Assembly: GCA_033063855.1 (NCBI GenBank)
Contig: CP093830.1
Location: 19,840,854-19,904,853 of the forward strand
Reading direction: 5' to 3'
DNA length: 64,000 nucleotides
Origin: Smittia aterrima
Taxonomy: Eukaryota > Arthropoda > Insecta > Diptera > Chironomidae
In this document: positions 12,287 through 22,464 of the stretch, in pieces
How the letters are laid out: each line of letters opens with the position of its first letter
Numbering within the stretch: the first letter of the stretch is position 1
The notes under the pieces: generated by a model
What the model saw: only the letters and a program-made list of their open reading frames with translations
What the model was told of the DNA's origin: nothing
Databases searched by the model: none
Program-made: the position numbers and the translations under genes

Positions 12287-13316
12287 TTTTCTTACATTCT
12301 TTAATTTTCATTACATTTCTACCAAACATTGCTGCAGAGAACTGATTAGAATTGAAACTGATCTTATGTTGTTATGTGTTGTTGGATGAGAGATCGTAAC
12401 TAGGTGTGCTATGATGGCGAGGATGCTTGTCATAAGCTTTTCTTCTTCTTCTTCTCTGTCGCTAACTTTCCTTCTTCACCAAAAAATAAAATCATCAGTC
12501 AAATGATATTAGCCAGCCAATATGATTAACACTACAAAGCGACGAGCGATTCTAATAAATTTTTATGAAACCAAAGTTCCCTCGTTTTTATTTTTAGAAA
12601 AAAATTCTTTTCAGATATTTTATTGAACATTTTTTTTAGGTCAAATCCCGCCCCTGTTGCTCCCTGACCAGACAATAGCTCACACATGAATCTTTCAATG
12701 AATCGATTTTGTGAATTTCTTATTTTAATTGAAATAGCCAACGGAGTCCTTCATATAATTAATAATTGCTTCTACCCTTCCGATCGAATGTCGCAACATT
12801 GCAATTAAATCGATCATTTTACATTTGATTAATCATTAACGACCAGTTTCTAACTGCGCTTTAACATGTATTTAGTTGTCGAGAACGTCGAAGGCAAAGC
12901 CAATTTGTCTCCAATGCTAATCCAGTGAGAAAATTGATACAAATCACCACTGGGACGAGTCGTCGTCAGTGAACATGAACAAACGTTGCCGCTTATCATT
13001 GAGGACTGTCGATATGTCGCTCAATGCTTAATTAAATTGTAAACACCCGAAAGGTATTCGAATGAACAGCTTATCAGTTGTTCTGCAACAATTTCCCTAG
13101 AGAGAGCTCGAGGGTCTCGTACCGACGACTCGACACACGGATCAAGCTGATTGCTTTGTCATTTATCAGGATTTTCAAACGTCATTCGTTGTCGTTACCA
13201 TCTGCGCAAATCGTGTCAGACTAAACAATGTGATGAAATTTCTCTTCTGTTGACTGTTTTCTATTTCAGTTGACTTCAGACTCTCGATTGAACTGCAATG
13301 ATTTAGAGGAAACGAA
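12287..13316. other. Intergenic, no gene seen
   Basis: The first about 210 bases are the probable 3'UTR of the aldehyde dehydrogenase, with an AATAAA at 12485-12490. The remaining about 800 bases are AT-rich, have no supported exon on either strand, and must include the promoter and leader of the metallopeptidase gene starting at 13317. Confidence 0.5.
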
Positions 13317-15515
13317 ATGTGGCTAAAGGTTCTTTTAGGTTTGAGTTTATTGTGGATGACGGTTCATTGTGAGGTTGACGAGATAACTAAATTATTTGAA
13401 GCTTTGAATGATGAAGTGTTGAGTGTCAATCGCCAAACAGCAGCATTAGCATGGGACGCCAAGTGAGTTCATTACTGAGCACATGTTGACTTAATAAGAA
13501 TTTTCCTTTTGAAAGCTTCGACTCATCAAATGCCAAAACTTCGATTGAAATTAAAAAGTTCGCAGACGATAAGCGAACATGGATTTTAATTAAATGTAGC
13601 GAACTGAAGAAGCTTTCGGCGAACTTTCAAGAACATCAGCAAAGGGTCTACGACATTCTGTGCAGCGGGCCGAGATTCACGCGCTATCAGCAAAAGTAAA
13701 AAAGATTTACAACTTTGAGTTATTGATTCGATGTTTCAAGTGATTTTCTGCTAGGCAACTAATTGACTCATCGGATCAAATCGAGAAGATTTACGTGTCG
13801 ACTCGTCTCTGCATTCCGAAGCGTTTGAACATATGCCGTGAACCTGAAAAGCTTTGGACTTCGACTTTTGTAAAATTCGAAGACGAGCTCTATGAAGTGA
13901 CATTCGATCCGGAAGTTTCACTCGAGACTGTGTCGCAGCATGTCGTTGACGACTTGAAATGCTTGACAGGTGAACCAGATTTAGAGAAATTAATGGCAAA
14001 CGGTAATCAATTTAAAGTCTTCACGGATCATTTGCTGTTCAACTGAATTGTTTTCCCATTTTCACTCAGATTTCTCTGCAATCTCTCACGAGGTCGAAGA
14101 GTGCAAGAGACGGAAGAACGAAATTCAATTTTGGATTTGGGAGTCATGGAGAGTTGCGGTTGGACCGAAAATCAAAGAAATTTACCCCCACTTGGTCAAC
14201 GTAATGAATGCTGGAGCGAGGAAAAACAATTTTAAAGACATCGGAGATTTGTGGAATCATCAACTCGAGCTTGAAGAGGATGTGGAAGCTTTAATGCAGA
14301 AGTTAATGAAGGAGATTCAACCACTTTACAACATGTTGCATGCTTTTGTCAAATCCGTTCTCGTTGATGAACTTCAAATGAAAGAAAGGAGAAACATTCC
14401 CGCTCACATTCTTGGATGGAACGCTAACTGGCAACACATTTTCACGGAGCTAATCGAGCCAAAGTTCTTTAAATCGAAATGGAATATTGACGAAGCAATT
14501 GACAAAGCAAACTGGAATCCAACGCAAATGATTAAACGAGTTGAAGACTTTTATACGTCGACAGGTTTAAATCGAATGACAAATTCTTTCTGGAACAAAA
14601 GCTTGATCGGTGAGTCGAACAACGAAAGTTGTCATGGAACTGCTGCGGACATGATCGAACCTGATGACTTTCGGATGGTCGCTTGTGGAAGTAAGAACTT
14701 GTATGACTTTTATGTCATCGTTCATGAGCTCGGACACATTGAGCAGTACATGTTGACTCAAAATCAAGCCGCTGTCTTCCGAGCTGGTAATTCAATCGTT
14801 CAAGAGACAATTGGCGATGCGATTTTCCTGGGAATGACGACACCAATGCATTTAAATCGATTGCGATTGATTGATGACGAGAAACTTTATCCGTCCAAGG
14901 AAAACGACTTTGACCTGCGGCAACTAATGATGATGGCGTTTATGAAACTTCCTGAAATCCCCTTCGGCTTTGTATTTGAGAAATTCCGCTACGATTTGTT
15001 TGCCGAGCGAGTGAGTTTCGAGAAATCGAATGATTACTTCTGGGAGTTGACTAAGGAATACCAAAGGATTGAGCCACCGAATGCAGGAATGAATCGCAAG
15101 ACAATGTTCGATGCTGCTGCAAAGTTTCATCTCGCCGCTAATGTTCCCTACGCTCGTTACTTCTTCGCAAATATTCTCCAATATCAAGTGTTTCGAGCTC
15201 TTTGCCAAAAGACTTTTTTCGGTCGATTGGACTCGAATCAAACGCTTCCCTTGCCACTTCATAAATGCGATATTTACGGATCGAAACGAGCTGGAAGTCT
15301 TTTGAAGTGAGAAGCTTTATGTGTTTTGAATTTTCAATATTTCTTGTTAAATTTTCAGAAGAGCTTTAACACCTGGAAGCTTCGTTTCATTGAAGGAAGT
15401 CTTGAAGACACTGACAGGAGACGATGAGATTTCAACTGACGCATTGAAGGAATATTACGAACCGCTAATGAAGTGGCTTCAATCTTATCTGATTAACAAT
15501 AACATTGATTATTGA
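13317..15515 (+). CDS. Secreted angiotensin-converting-enzyme-like zinc dipeptidyl carboxypeptidase
   Basis: Peptidase family M2, single domain like insect Ance proteins. Five exons (13317-13462, 13516-13695, 13755-14002, 14070-15306, 15359-15515) give about 655 residues with a signal peptide (MWLKVLLGLSLLWMTVHC). No C-terminal membrane anchor is visible, so it should be secreted. The zinc site is HELGH (His410, Glu411, His414), with the third ligand Glu in VQETIGD (about 437). DFRMVACGS and FHLAANVPYARYFFANIL match the conserved substrate-pocket blocks of the family, including the His and Tyr of the transition-state site. Two differences from vertebrate ACE: HELGH instead of HEMGH, and one residue fewer between His414 and the Glu ligand. 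It is a divergent family member, probably still catalytic. Tandem poly(A) signals lie at 15574 and 15578. Confidence 0.93.
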
Positions 15516-15751
15516 AGAGATTTCATGAAACTTTATAAAATTGTATTGTAATCAACTTATGGCCAGCCTTTGAAATAAATAAAAGTGTCAAATATTTCTC
15601 TCTATCAATTATCCAAAAGCAATTACCCAAAGTTTGCTTTAAATCGAGACATTGAATGTTTGTTGGCTGTAAAAGTAAATTTATTTTATCCTTTTCTCTT
15701 TTTGATGGGACATAATTAGAGTGAAAATTTATGAAGGAAAACCATTAAAAG

Positions 15752-17500
15752 TTAGTCCATTTCGTCCATGAGATAACTCATTTCTTCCTCCAAATCAAAA
15801 GGTTCGTCGTCCTCCAAATCAAAAGGTTCCACGTAATATTCCATTCCTTCTATTTCGTCCAATCGATTTTCGATTTCATTTAGTTTTTCCTTTAGATCAA
15901 TGATAAATGGAATAAGATTAAAGGAAGATGTAAATGTAGTATTGGGAATCCATTTAGGTTCTTTCTCGAAATGTTGTATGATAGTTTCATAACAGTGAAT
16001 CGGAAAATTTGAGTCATGAGCGAATGTTCGAATATTTTCGTCGTCATCAAAGACCTCGAATCGCTGAAGTTTTCTACAGTTTCGAGCCATCATTTCGAGA
16101 ATTGTTGTTGTCGGTTTGAATGATCTGCCAAGATACAAATATTTGAGATTGTCCAAGCTTGTTGTAATTGTGTTGATGACTTCGTAAGTGAGTTCAGTTG
16201 ATGTATCCCCGACAATCAGCTTTTCAATCGTAGGATTATTGACACAGAAACTTTGCAATTGATTTGCATCGCAGACGTACTCAATGCGGAATGTTCTTAG
16301 AGACGGTATCGTCACTGCTGGTGTATCGCTTTCAAGGTCTAAAACCTGAAGATCTTGTAAGTTTCCGCAGTTTTGTGACATAAAGATCAACAATTCGTTG
16401 AATTGGTATTGTCCACTTTGAATAACAAGTTTTTCAATCGACGGATAAACTTTAAGTAATCCTTTGGCGGCGTCCAAATGTAGACAGCCACGGATTACGA
16501 GCGTTTTCAAATAATTATTTGGAGCAATTTGATAGAATGCTTGATCCCTTGGCAGAAAACAGCCCCAAAAGCTCAAGTCTGTAATCTTAGACTTCAGTAC
16601 AAGACATTTGAAAAAAGAGGAAACGGAATTAAACATTTTATGAAATTCCAGACGTTGAAGTGATTTGCTGTTTTCAAGAAAAGATGAAAAAGCCTTGATA
16701 AATCTATCACGATTTACAACATCGTACAGATGGAAGTTCACAAAGAGTCTGGTTAATTGAATTTTTTGATTCTTCCGGGTTATTTCCTCCAAGTCAATGT
16801 AGAACTCGCATTCACAAACAAACACAAAAAATGACTGCAACTTGGTTTGCTTCTCCATGAACTCTTTGAAGGAAATAGCATTTTCCGTTTCATAGTTTAC
16901 TTCTACAATCTTCAAATGACTAACTTGTGTATTTTTCAGAATACTCAAAACTTCCCAACCACAATCGATAAGACTCAGAACTTTGATTGTAGCTAAAGTG
17001 CATTGTGATACGTCATCATCGTTATCTATTATAGAAAGTTGAATTTGAAGATAGTCGAGCTGCTTCGTTGAGTTTAAGATGCCGGTGAGAAGTCGATCGG
17101 TGATTCTAACTTTGACAAATTTGAGAACTCGAATGTTGATTGCAAATGACTTCACAATATTTGCCATTCTCTCATCAAATACCAATCCTCCGATAAAAAT
17201 ATTTGAATATTTACGTGAACCGTGATTCTCAATCTCGTCCTCATTTTTCCATTCACCCAAAATTTCCAATTGAAAATTTTTCATAGCTTTGAATGAATTT
17301 CCAATGATTCTGTCCCACCTATTGATAATTGAAATTTCAAAGTTTAAAGAATGATCAAGAATTAATATCAGAAAACTTTCTTACTCCTTGCAAACTGATG
17401 AACAAGTTTCCAGTGTAAAGCCATCAAAGTATTGAAATATTTTCAACAAAATGTCTTCTCCCAAAGCTGCGATTGGTGTTGTTTCGTTTTCCTGGCTCAT
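15752..17500 (-). CDS. F-box / leucine-rich-repeat protein
   Basis: Two exons on the minus strand: 17385-17500 and 15752-17318, separated by a 66-nt intron, giving about 560 residues. The first exon encodes MSQENETTPIAALGEDILLKIFQYFDGFTLETCSSVCKE, written here as its key piece EDILLKIFQYFD; this is a classic F-box continuing into WDRIIGNSF in exon 2. The rest is a run of irregular leucine-rich segments (for example LKYLYLGRSF, LQDLQVLDLE, IEKLVIQSGQ). The C-terminal tail is very acidic, with a repeated FDLEDDEPFDLEEE piece. Family knowledge: the F-box binds Skp1 in an SCF ubiquitin ligase, and the repeats choose the substrate. No orthologue was recognised; such genes turn over fast in Diptera. 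It is convergent with the metallopeptidase gene. Confidence 0.85.
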
Positions 17501-17740
17501 GATGTGAGAGTTATCACTTTGAATGTTCAATTGTAACTGATCTTGAAGAATATTTTAGTTTCGAGTTCAAGATGAACTTTGGTTTGCTGTTTCTACGAGT
17601 GGAAAGAAACTGCGCTTAAATTTCTCCGTAAAACATAAAGAAAGTCTCCTGTCAAATTCAAGAAAAAAAAATATTTTTTTTAAAACATTTTATTTAATGA
17701 TTCATCAAAAAAATTGGTAAAAATAATTCGTTAAAATAAC

Positions 17741-17826
17741 GTCCCTAGGTGGACTCGAACCACCAACCTTTCGGTTACCTGTTAGAAATAACAGCCGAAC
17801 GCGCTAACCAATTGCGCCATAGAGAC
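17741..17826 (-). tRNA. tRNA-Asn(GTT) with apparent 13-nt intron
   Basis: On the minus strand the 86 bases fold as a tRNA. The 7-bp acceptor stem is GTCTCTA/TAGGGAC with one G-T pair, the A box is TGGCGCAATTGG, the B box GGTTCGAGTCC, and the T stem GGTGG/CCACC. Apart from an insertion, the body matches eukaryotic nuclear tRNA-Asn almost base for base (TTCGGCTGTTA...ACCGAAAGG). The insertion of 13 bases follows position 37, the canonical site for nuclear tRNA introns, leaving anticodon GTT in a 7-base loop. T-rich sequence follows the gene on the minus strand as a Pol III terminator. The 3' CCA is not encoded, as expected. Confidence 0.95.
17776..17788 (-). other. Putative tRNA intron
   Basis: On the minus strand the bases TTTCTAACAGGTA interrupt the anticodon loop. 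CTGTTA (anticodon side) pairs perfectly with TAACAG of the intron, leaving a TTTC loop and a GTAA bulge beside the TTCGG/CCGAA stem. This puts the 5' cut at the edge of the loop and the 3' cut in the bulge, as the eukaryotic splicing endonuclease expects. Confidence 0.75.
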
Positions 17827-18001
17827 TTGTTGCAGACTGATTGCTAATTTGTAATTATAAGCTGCAATGAGATTTCTTATCAAGTTATTACAAAATTGCA
17901 ATCCTGAAAAAATAAATTATTTTGCTTTCAATAAAAAAAAAACGTTTAATTCATGTATTTCAATTTTATTTCATTTTGAATTCAAATATTTTTGAACAAA
18001 G

Positions 18002-19225
18002 TTAAGCTTGATGACATTTCATGTGAGATTTCGTATTGCGCAACGTTTTCGTTTGATGATTGCAATGAAGGCATTTGTAAATGTTCTTTCCGATGTGAAT
18101 TTTCTTGTGTTCTTCAAGTTCTTGGACACTTGAAAACTTTTGATGGCAATACGCGAGATCACAAGCCAGTGACACTCGTTTTGATGAATGAACCCTCATG
18201 TGCTGCTTTAAATTGACTTTACTCAACGATTTACTGCATATTCGGCAAGAAACCTTTAAATGATTCCTCATGTGATGTCTCAACAAAACTTTGTTTTCAA
18301 AAATCTTCTGACACAAATCACATTGAACTTGATCGATCTTGTGGTTTCTGCTCTTATGATTGTGTAGATCATTCTGCTTGTAGTAAACTTTATCACAAGA
18401 ATCACATTCAAATCTGGAAGTGGTCGAATGGTTTTCAATGTGACTCTGAAGACGATACTCAGCTATCAATTGATGGCAAATTGGGCAATGAAATTTGAAA
18501 TGAGTTTGCAAGTGTCGTCGGAGTTGATCCTTAGTTTTTCTTGTTTTTCCACAAAAATCGCAATGAAGTTTGAGTTTACTGTGAAAACTTTTTTCGTGAC
18601 GTCTTAATCCGACTTTTGTTGCGAATGAATGAATGCAAGTTCTGCACTCAAACTTAATTTCTGGATCCGTTACAAAATTGCCATGACGATGCTGCTGTTG
18701 ATGATTTGTCAAAAATTGATTGCGTGAGAAACTTTGGCTACAAACTTCACATGAAAATTTCTTAACGTGAATCTGATAGTGATATCTTAGAGATTCTTTG
18801 CTTGAAGTTATGTAATCACATTTGCTGCAAATCCAAGTAGAGTCCTTGCGATGAACTTGTAAAATGTGATTCGACTTGCAGTTGTTGCACTTGAATTGAT
18901 GATCACAGAAGCTACATTCAATTATTTGACTCGATTTGCTCTTTAGGCAACAATTTTCGCATTTTTCAATTATTTTACAATTTTTTAAATGTTTCATCCA
19001 ATTGCCGGGACGCTTACTTGCGTATTCGCACTTCTCACAAGCAAAATAAGATTTAAACAACTCTGGAGAACTTTTCCACGTTTTATCGAATTTCTGCAAA
19101 ACAATTTTAATTTCTTTCACTTCAGGTTCATCGTCAGTCTCTGGAGCTTCTGGCAGATAACAAAAGTAGTGAACTTCCGGCTCGTGCTTGATATTATCGA
19201 CGATTTCTTGAGAATATTCTTCCAT
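18002..19225 (-). CDS. C2H2 zinc-finger protein, cluster copy A
   Basis: Single coding exon of 407 residues, the copy farthest downstream in a four-gene tandem cluster. The start MEEYSQEIVDNIKHEPEVHY is the one common to all four copies. The N-terminus is acidic. From about residue 63 to the end there are roughly 11-12 C2H2-type fingers (for example FSCEVCSQSF...H...H, LHCDFCGKTRKT...H...H, VQCDLCQKIF...HH...H), several linked by short non-canonical linkers. The second motif keeps paired CxxC groups (CSFCDHQFKCNNC). Likely a nuclear DNA-binding protein; no orthologue was recognised. A 70-nt 5'UTR intron (19280-19349) with strong splice sites lies upstream and contains a palindrome. The four copies probably arose by recent tandem duplication including their 5' and 3' flanks. 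Confidence 0.9.
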   Translation of the reverse strand: MEEYSQEIVDNIKHEPEVHYFCYLPEAPETDDEPEVKEIKIVLQKFDKTWKSSPELFKSYFACEKCEYASKRPGNWMKHLKNCKIIEKCENCCLKSKSSQIIECSFCDHQFKCNNCKSNHILQVHRKDSTWICSKCDYITSSKESLRYHYQIHVKKFSCEVCSQSFSRNQFLTNHQQQHRHGNFVTDPEIKFECRTCIHSFATKVGLRRHEKSFHSKLKLHCDFCGKTRKTKDQLRRHLQTHFKFHCPICHQLIAEYRLQSHIENHSTTSRFECDSCDKVYYKQNDLHNHKSRNHKIDQVQCDLCQKIFENKVLLRHHMRNHLKVSCRICSKSLSKVNLKQHMRVHSSKRVSLACDLAYCHQKFSSVQELEEHKKIHIGKNIYKCLHCNHQTKTLRNTKSHMKCHQA

Positions 19226-19315
19226 CGCGTGCTCGAGATTTATCAGCTGATTGAACTGATCGAAAACTGAGTTTTCTACCTGAAAATGTTCCCTTTTTTT
19301 GGGAGCAGCAAAGTT

Positions 19316-19338
19316 CTAAGTCAATAGAGGTGACTTAG
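19316..19338. promoter_or_regulatory. Conserved palindrome, copy A
   Basis: Inverted repeat CTAAGTCA / TGACTTAG with a 7-base spacer, inside the inferred 5'UTR intron of zinc-finger copy A. The same arms occur at the same place in copies B, C and D, with spacers of different length. Confidence 0.6.
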
Positions 19339-19473
19339 CTTATTCTTACTTGATCCCTGAAAATAAAATTTCTTAAGAAAATTAGTTGGTATCTGAAAAT
19401 ATTCAATGAAAAACTTTTCTTCTATTTTAATTCAATTTTATTTCAGTTTCAATTCATAATTTTCTTAGCACAG

Positions 19474-20688
19474 TTAAGATTGATGACATTTAATGTGAGA
19501 TTTGATTTTGTTCAATGTTTTCGTTTGATGATTGCATTTGTAAATTTTCTTTCCGACGTGAATTTTCTTGTGTTCTTCAAGTTCTTTGACACTCGAAAAC
19601 TTTTGATGGCATTTGTAGATTTCACAAGCCAGTGACGCTCGTTTTGATGAATGCATTCTCATGTGCCGGTTCAAATTGGCTTTACTCAACGATCTGCTGC
19701 AAGTTGGGCATGAAATCATTAAATGATTCCTCATGTGATGTCTCAACGAAATTTTGTTTTTAATAATCTTCTGACACAAATCGCACTGAACTTGATCGAT
19801 CTCATGGTTTCTGCTCTTATGAATGTTTAGATCATTCTGATGGTAGTAAACTTTTTCACAAGCGTCACATTTAAAACTTGCTGTGGTCGTATGCTTTTCA
19901 ATGTGACTCTGAAGACGATATTTAATTACCAAGTGATGACAAACTGGGCAATGAACTTTCTGGTGGTTTTTAATGTGTTGTCGGAGTTGATCCTTAGTTT
20001 TCCATATTTTTCCACAAAAATCACAATGATATTTGTGTTTGCTGTGAAAACTCCTTTCGTGACAATATAATCCGCGTTTAGTTGCAAATGAATGAATGCA
20101 AGTTGGACATTCAAACTTAATTTCTGGCTCTGTTGCATAATCTCCATGTCGATTGTTCTGTTGATGATTTGTCAAATGATGCTTAAGTGAGAAATTTTGA
20201 CCGCAAGTTGAGCATAAAAATTTCTTAACGTGAATCTGATAGTGTTTCCCCAAATACTCTTTGCTTAAAGTTTTATAATCACATTTAGAGCACAGCCAAT
20301 TTGATTCCTTGCGATGACCTTGAGAGATGTGATTAGATTTGCAGTTGCTGCATTTGAATTTGAGTTCGCAGAAGCCACATTTGATGATCTTATCACATTC
20401 GCTGATAAAACAGCAACTTTCACACTTCTCAAGAGTTTTACAAACTTTCGAATGTTTCCTCAAGCTTCTTGATGTCTTGTAAGCATTCTCGCACTTTCCA
20501 CAAGCAAAATATGTTTCGAATATTTTTGCAGAACTTTTCCATGTTCTGTCGAATTTCCGCAGCACAATTTTCACTTCTTTCACTTCAGGTTCTTCGCCAG
20601 TCTCAGGATTTTCTGGCAGATAACAAACGTATTGAACTTCCGGCTCGTGCTTAATATTATCGACAATTTCTTGAGAATATTCTTCCAT
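19474..20688 (-). CDS. C2H2 zinc-finger protein, cluster copy B
   Basis: Paralogue of copy A, 404 residues from the conserved MEEYSQEIVDNIKHEPEVQY start. The reading frame stays open further upstream to 20775, but that extension crosses a splice acceptor and is frame-broken in copies A and C, so it is probably 5'UTR and intron. The layout is as in copy A: acidic N-terminus, then about 11 C2H2 fingers. Oddity: the last finger reads IYKCNHQTKTL where the other copies have YKCxxCNHQTKTL. Three residues including one zinc-ligand cysteine are missing, so this finger should not fold. The 5'UTR intron is 66 nt (20743-20808). Function unknown beyond probable DNA binding. Confidence 0.9.
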   Translation of the reverse strand: MEEYSQEIVDNIKHEPEVQYVCYLPENPETGEEPEVKEVKIVLRKFDRTWKSSAKIFETYFACGKCENAYKTSRSLRKHSKVCKTLEKCESCCFISECDKIIKCGFCELKFKCSNCKSNHISQGHRKESNWLCSKCDYKTLSKEYLGKHYQIHVKKFLCSTCGQNFSLKHHLTNHQQNNRHGDYATEPEIKFECPTCIHSFATKRGLYCHERSFHSKHKYHCDFCGKIWKTKDQLRQHIKNHQKVHCPVCHHLVIKYRLQSHIEKHTTTASFKCDACEKVYYHQNDLNIHKSRNHEIDQVQCDLCQKIIKNKISLRHHMRNHLMISCPTCSRSLSKANLNRHMRMHSSKRASLACEIYKCHQKFSSVKELEEHKKIHVGKKIYKCNHQTKTLNKIKSHIKCHQS

Positions 20689-20779
20689 CGCGTGCTCGAG
20701 ATTTATCAGCTGATCGAACTGATCGAAAACTGAGTTTTCTACCTGAAAAAAATTCGATTTTTTTGGCAGCAACAAAGTT

Positions 20780-20797
20780 CTAAGTCAATTGACTTAG
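20780..20797. promoter_or_regulatory. Conserved palindrome, copy B (perfect 18 bp)
   Basis: CTAAGTCAATTGACTTAG, a perfect 18-bp palindrome inside the inferred 66-nt 5'UTR intron of zinc-finger copy B. It is the cleanest version of the element found in all four cluster members. Confidence 0.65.
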
Positions 20798-20983
20798 TTT
20801 ATTCTTACATTTTTCCTGAAAAAAAAATTTAATAAAAATCTTGTCGTTAAAGTTTTAGGTTTGTTAAAAAAATAAGTGGATATTTTTGGATTTGGATATC
20901 ATCTGAAAATATTCAATGAAAAACTTTTATTTTCTTTCTAATTCAATTTATTTCAGTTTTAATTCAGAGTTTTTTTAGCACAG

Positions 20984-22207
20984 TTAAGATTGATGACATT
21001 TCATGTGAGATTTGACTCGCTCCAATGTTTTCGTGTGATAATTGCAATTCGGGCATTTGTAGTTTTGCGGTCCGACGTGAATTTTCTTGTGATCTTCTAA
21101 TTCTTTGAGACTCGAAAACTTTTGCTTGCAATACATAGCGGGACAAAACACTGTGTCTCGTTTCAACGAATGAACTTTCTTGTGCTTAGTAAAACTGTGT
21201 TTACTTATCATTCTGCTACAGGTTGAACATGAAACCTTCAAATGATTCCTCATGTGATGTCTTAGCAAAAGTTTGTTTTTGAAAATTTTCTGGCATAAAT
21301 CGCACTGAACTTGCTCGATCTTGTGCTTAAGGCTTTTATGATTGTGTAGATCATTCTGGTTGAAATAAACCTTTTCACAAGAATCGCATTTAAATCTTGC
21401 AGTGGTCGAATGCTTCTTAATGTGACTCTGAAGACGATACTCAGCAAACAAGTGATGGCAAATTGAACAAGGAACTTTCTGATGTTTTTGTATATGTTGT
21501 CGGAGGTCAGACTTTGTTTTATTTGTTCTTCCGCAAACATCGCAATGAAACTTGACTTTACTGTGAATGTTCCTTTCATGAGTTCTTAATCCTGGCTTAG
21601 TTGCAAATGAACGAATGCAAATTGTGCAATCGTATTTTGTTTCTGGTCCTGTTGCGTATTCTCCATGTCGATGCTGTTGTTGATGCATTTTCAATTGATG
21701 ATTATGTGAGAAGATTTGCTTGCAAGTTGAGCATGAAAACTTTTTCACGTGAATCTGATAATGAGATTTCAAACATCTTTTGGTTGAAGTTTTGTAATCG
21801 CATTTGCTGCACTGCCAACTTGAGTCCTTGTGATGAACTTGGTAGATGTGGATCGATTTGCTATTGTTGTTCTTGAATTGTTGATCGCAGAAGCCACATT
21901 CGATGATTTTTTGAGATTTGCTCTTGAAACCATAATCTCCACACTTCTCAAGAGTTTCACAAACTTTTAAATGTTTTTCTAATTCATTAGTCCGCTTGCC
22001 TGCAAATCCACATTTGCCACAAGCAAAATAAGATTTGAACAACTCTGGAGAACTTTTCCACTTTTTATCGAATTTCCGCAGAACAATTTTCACTTCCTTC
22101 ACTTCAGGTTCATCATCAGACTCTGAAAACTCTGGCAGATAACAAGTGAAGTGCACTTCCGGCTCGTGCTTGATATTATCGACAATATTTTGAGAATATT
22201 CTTCCAT
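20984..22207 (-). CDS. C2H2 zinc-finger protein, cluster copy C
   Basis: Paralogue of copies A, B and D, 407 residues from MEEYSQNIVDNIKHEPEVHF. The 30-base block before the ATG carries an extra base relative to copy A, which confirms that this ATG, not an upstream one, is the shared start. Most fingers are intact (for example FSCSTCKQIF, FHCDVCGRTNKT, VQCDLCQKIF). The second motif has decayed: EKCGDYGFKSK replaces EKCENCC, and FKNNNSKS replaces FKCNNCKS, with loss of several ligand cysteines. It may thus bind a different DNA or partner surface than its siblings. The 5'UTR intron is 64 nt (22263-22326). Confidence 0.9.
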   Translation of the reverse strand: MEEYSQNIVDNIKHEPEVHFTCYLPEFSESDDEPEVKEVKIVLRKFDKKWKSSPELFKSYFACGKCGFAGKRTNELEKHLKVCETLEKCGDYGFKSKSQKIIECGFCDQQFKNNNSKSIHIYQVHHKDSSWQCSKCDYKTSTKRCLKSHYQIHVKKFSCSTCKQIFSHNHQLKMHQQQHRHGEYATGPETKYDCTICIRSFATKPGLRTHERNIHSKVKFHCDVCGRTNKTKSDLRQHIQKHQKVPCSICHHLFAEYRLQSHIKKHSTTARFKCDSCEKVYFNQNDLHNHKSLKHKIEQVQCDLCQKIFKNKLLLRHHMRNHLKVSCSTCSRMISKHSFTKHKKVHSLKRDTVFCPAMYCKQKFSSLKELEDHKKIHVGPQNYKCPNCNYHTKTLERVKSHMKCHQS

Positions 22208-22297
22208 CGCGTGTCCGAGATTTATCAGCTGATGTGAACTGATCGAAAACTGAGTTTTCTACCTGAAAATGTTTCTTTTTTTGGCAGCAACAAAGTT

Positions 22298-22315
22298 CTA
22301 AGTCAAGTGACTTAG
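22298..22315. promoter_or_regulatory. Conserved palindrome, copy C
   Basis: Arms CTAAGTCA and TGACTTAG separated by AG, inside the inferred 64-nt 5'UTR intron of zinc-finger copy C. Confidence 0.6.
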
Positions 22316-22464
22316 CTTATTCTTACTTGATTTCCGAAAATAAAATATCTTAAAAACTTTGTGGTAAAAGCTTTTTGTTTGTTAAAAAATAAGTGGATAT
22401 CATCTGAAAATATTATTTTAATTCAATTTTATTTCAGTTTTAATTCAGAGTTTTCTTAGCACAA

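Noticed and set aside
18989..19270. Plus-strand open frames across the zinc-finger cluster
   Set aside because: Antisense shadows of the minus-strand finger genes, repeated in each paralogue.
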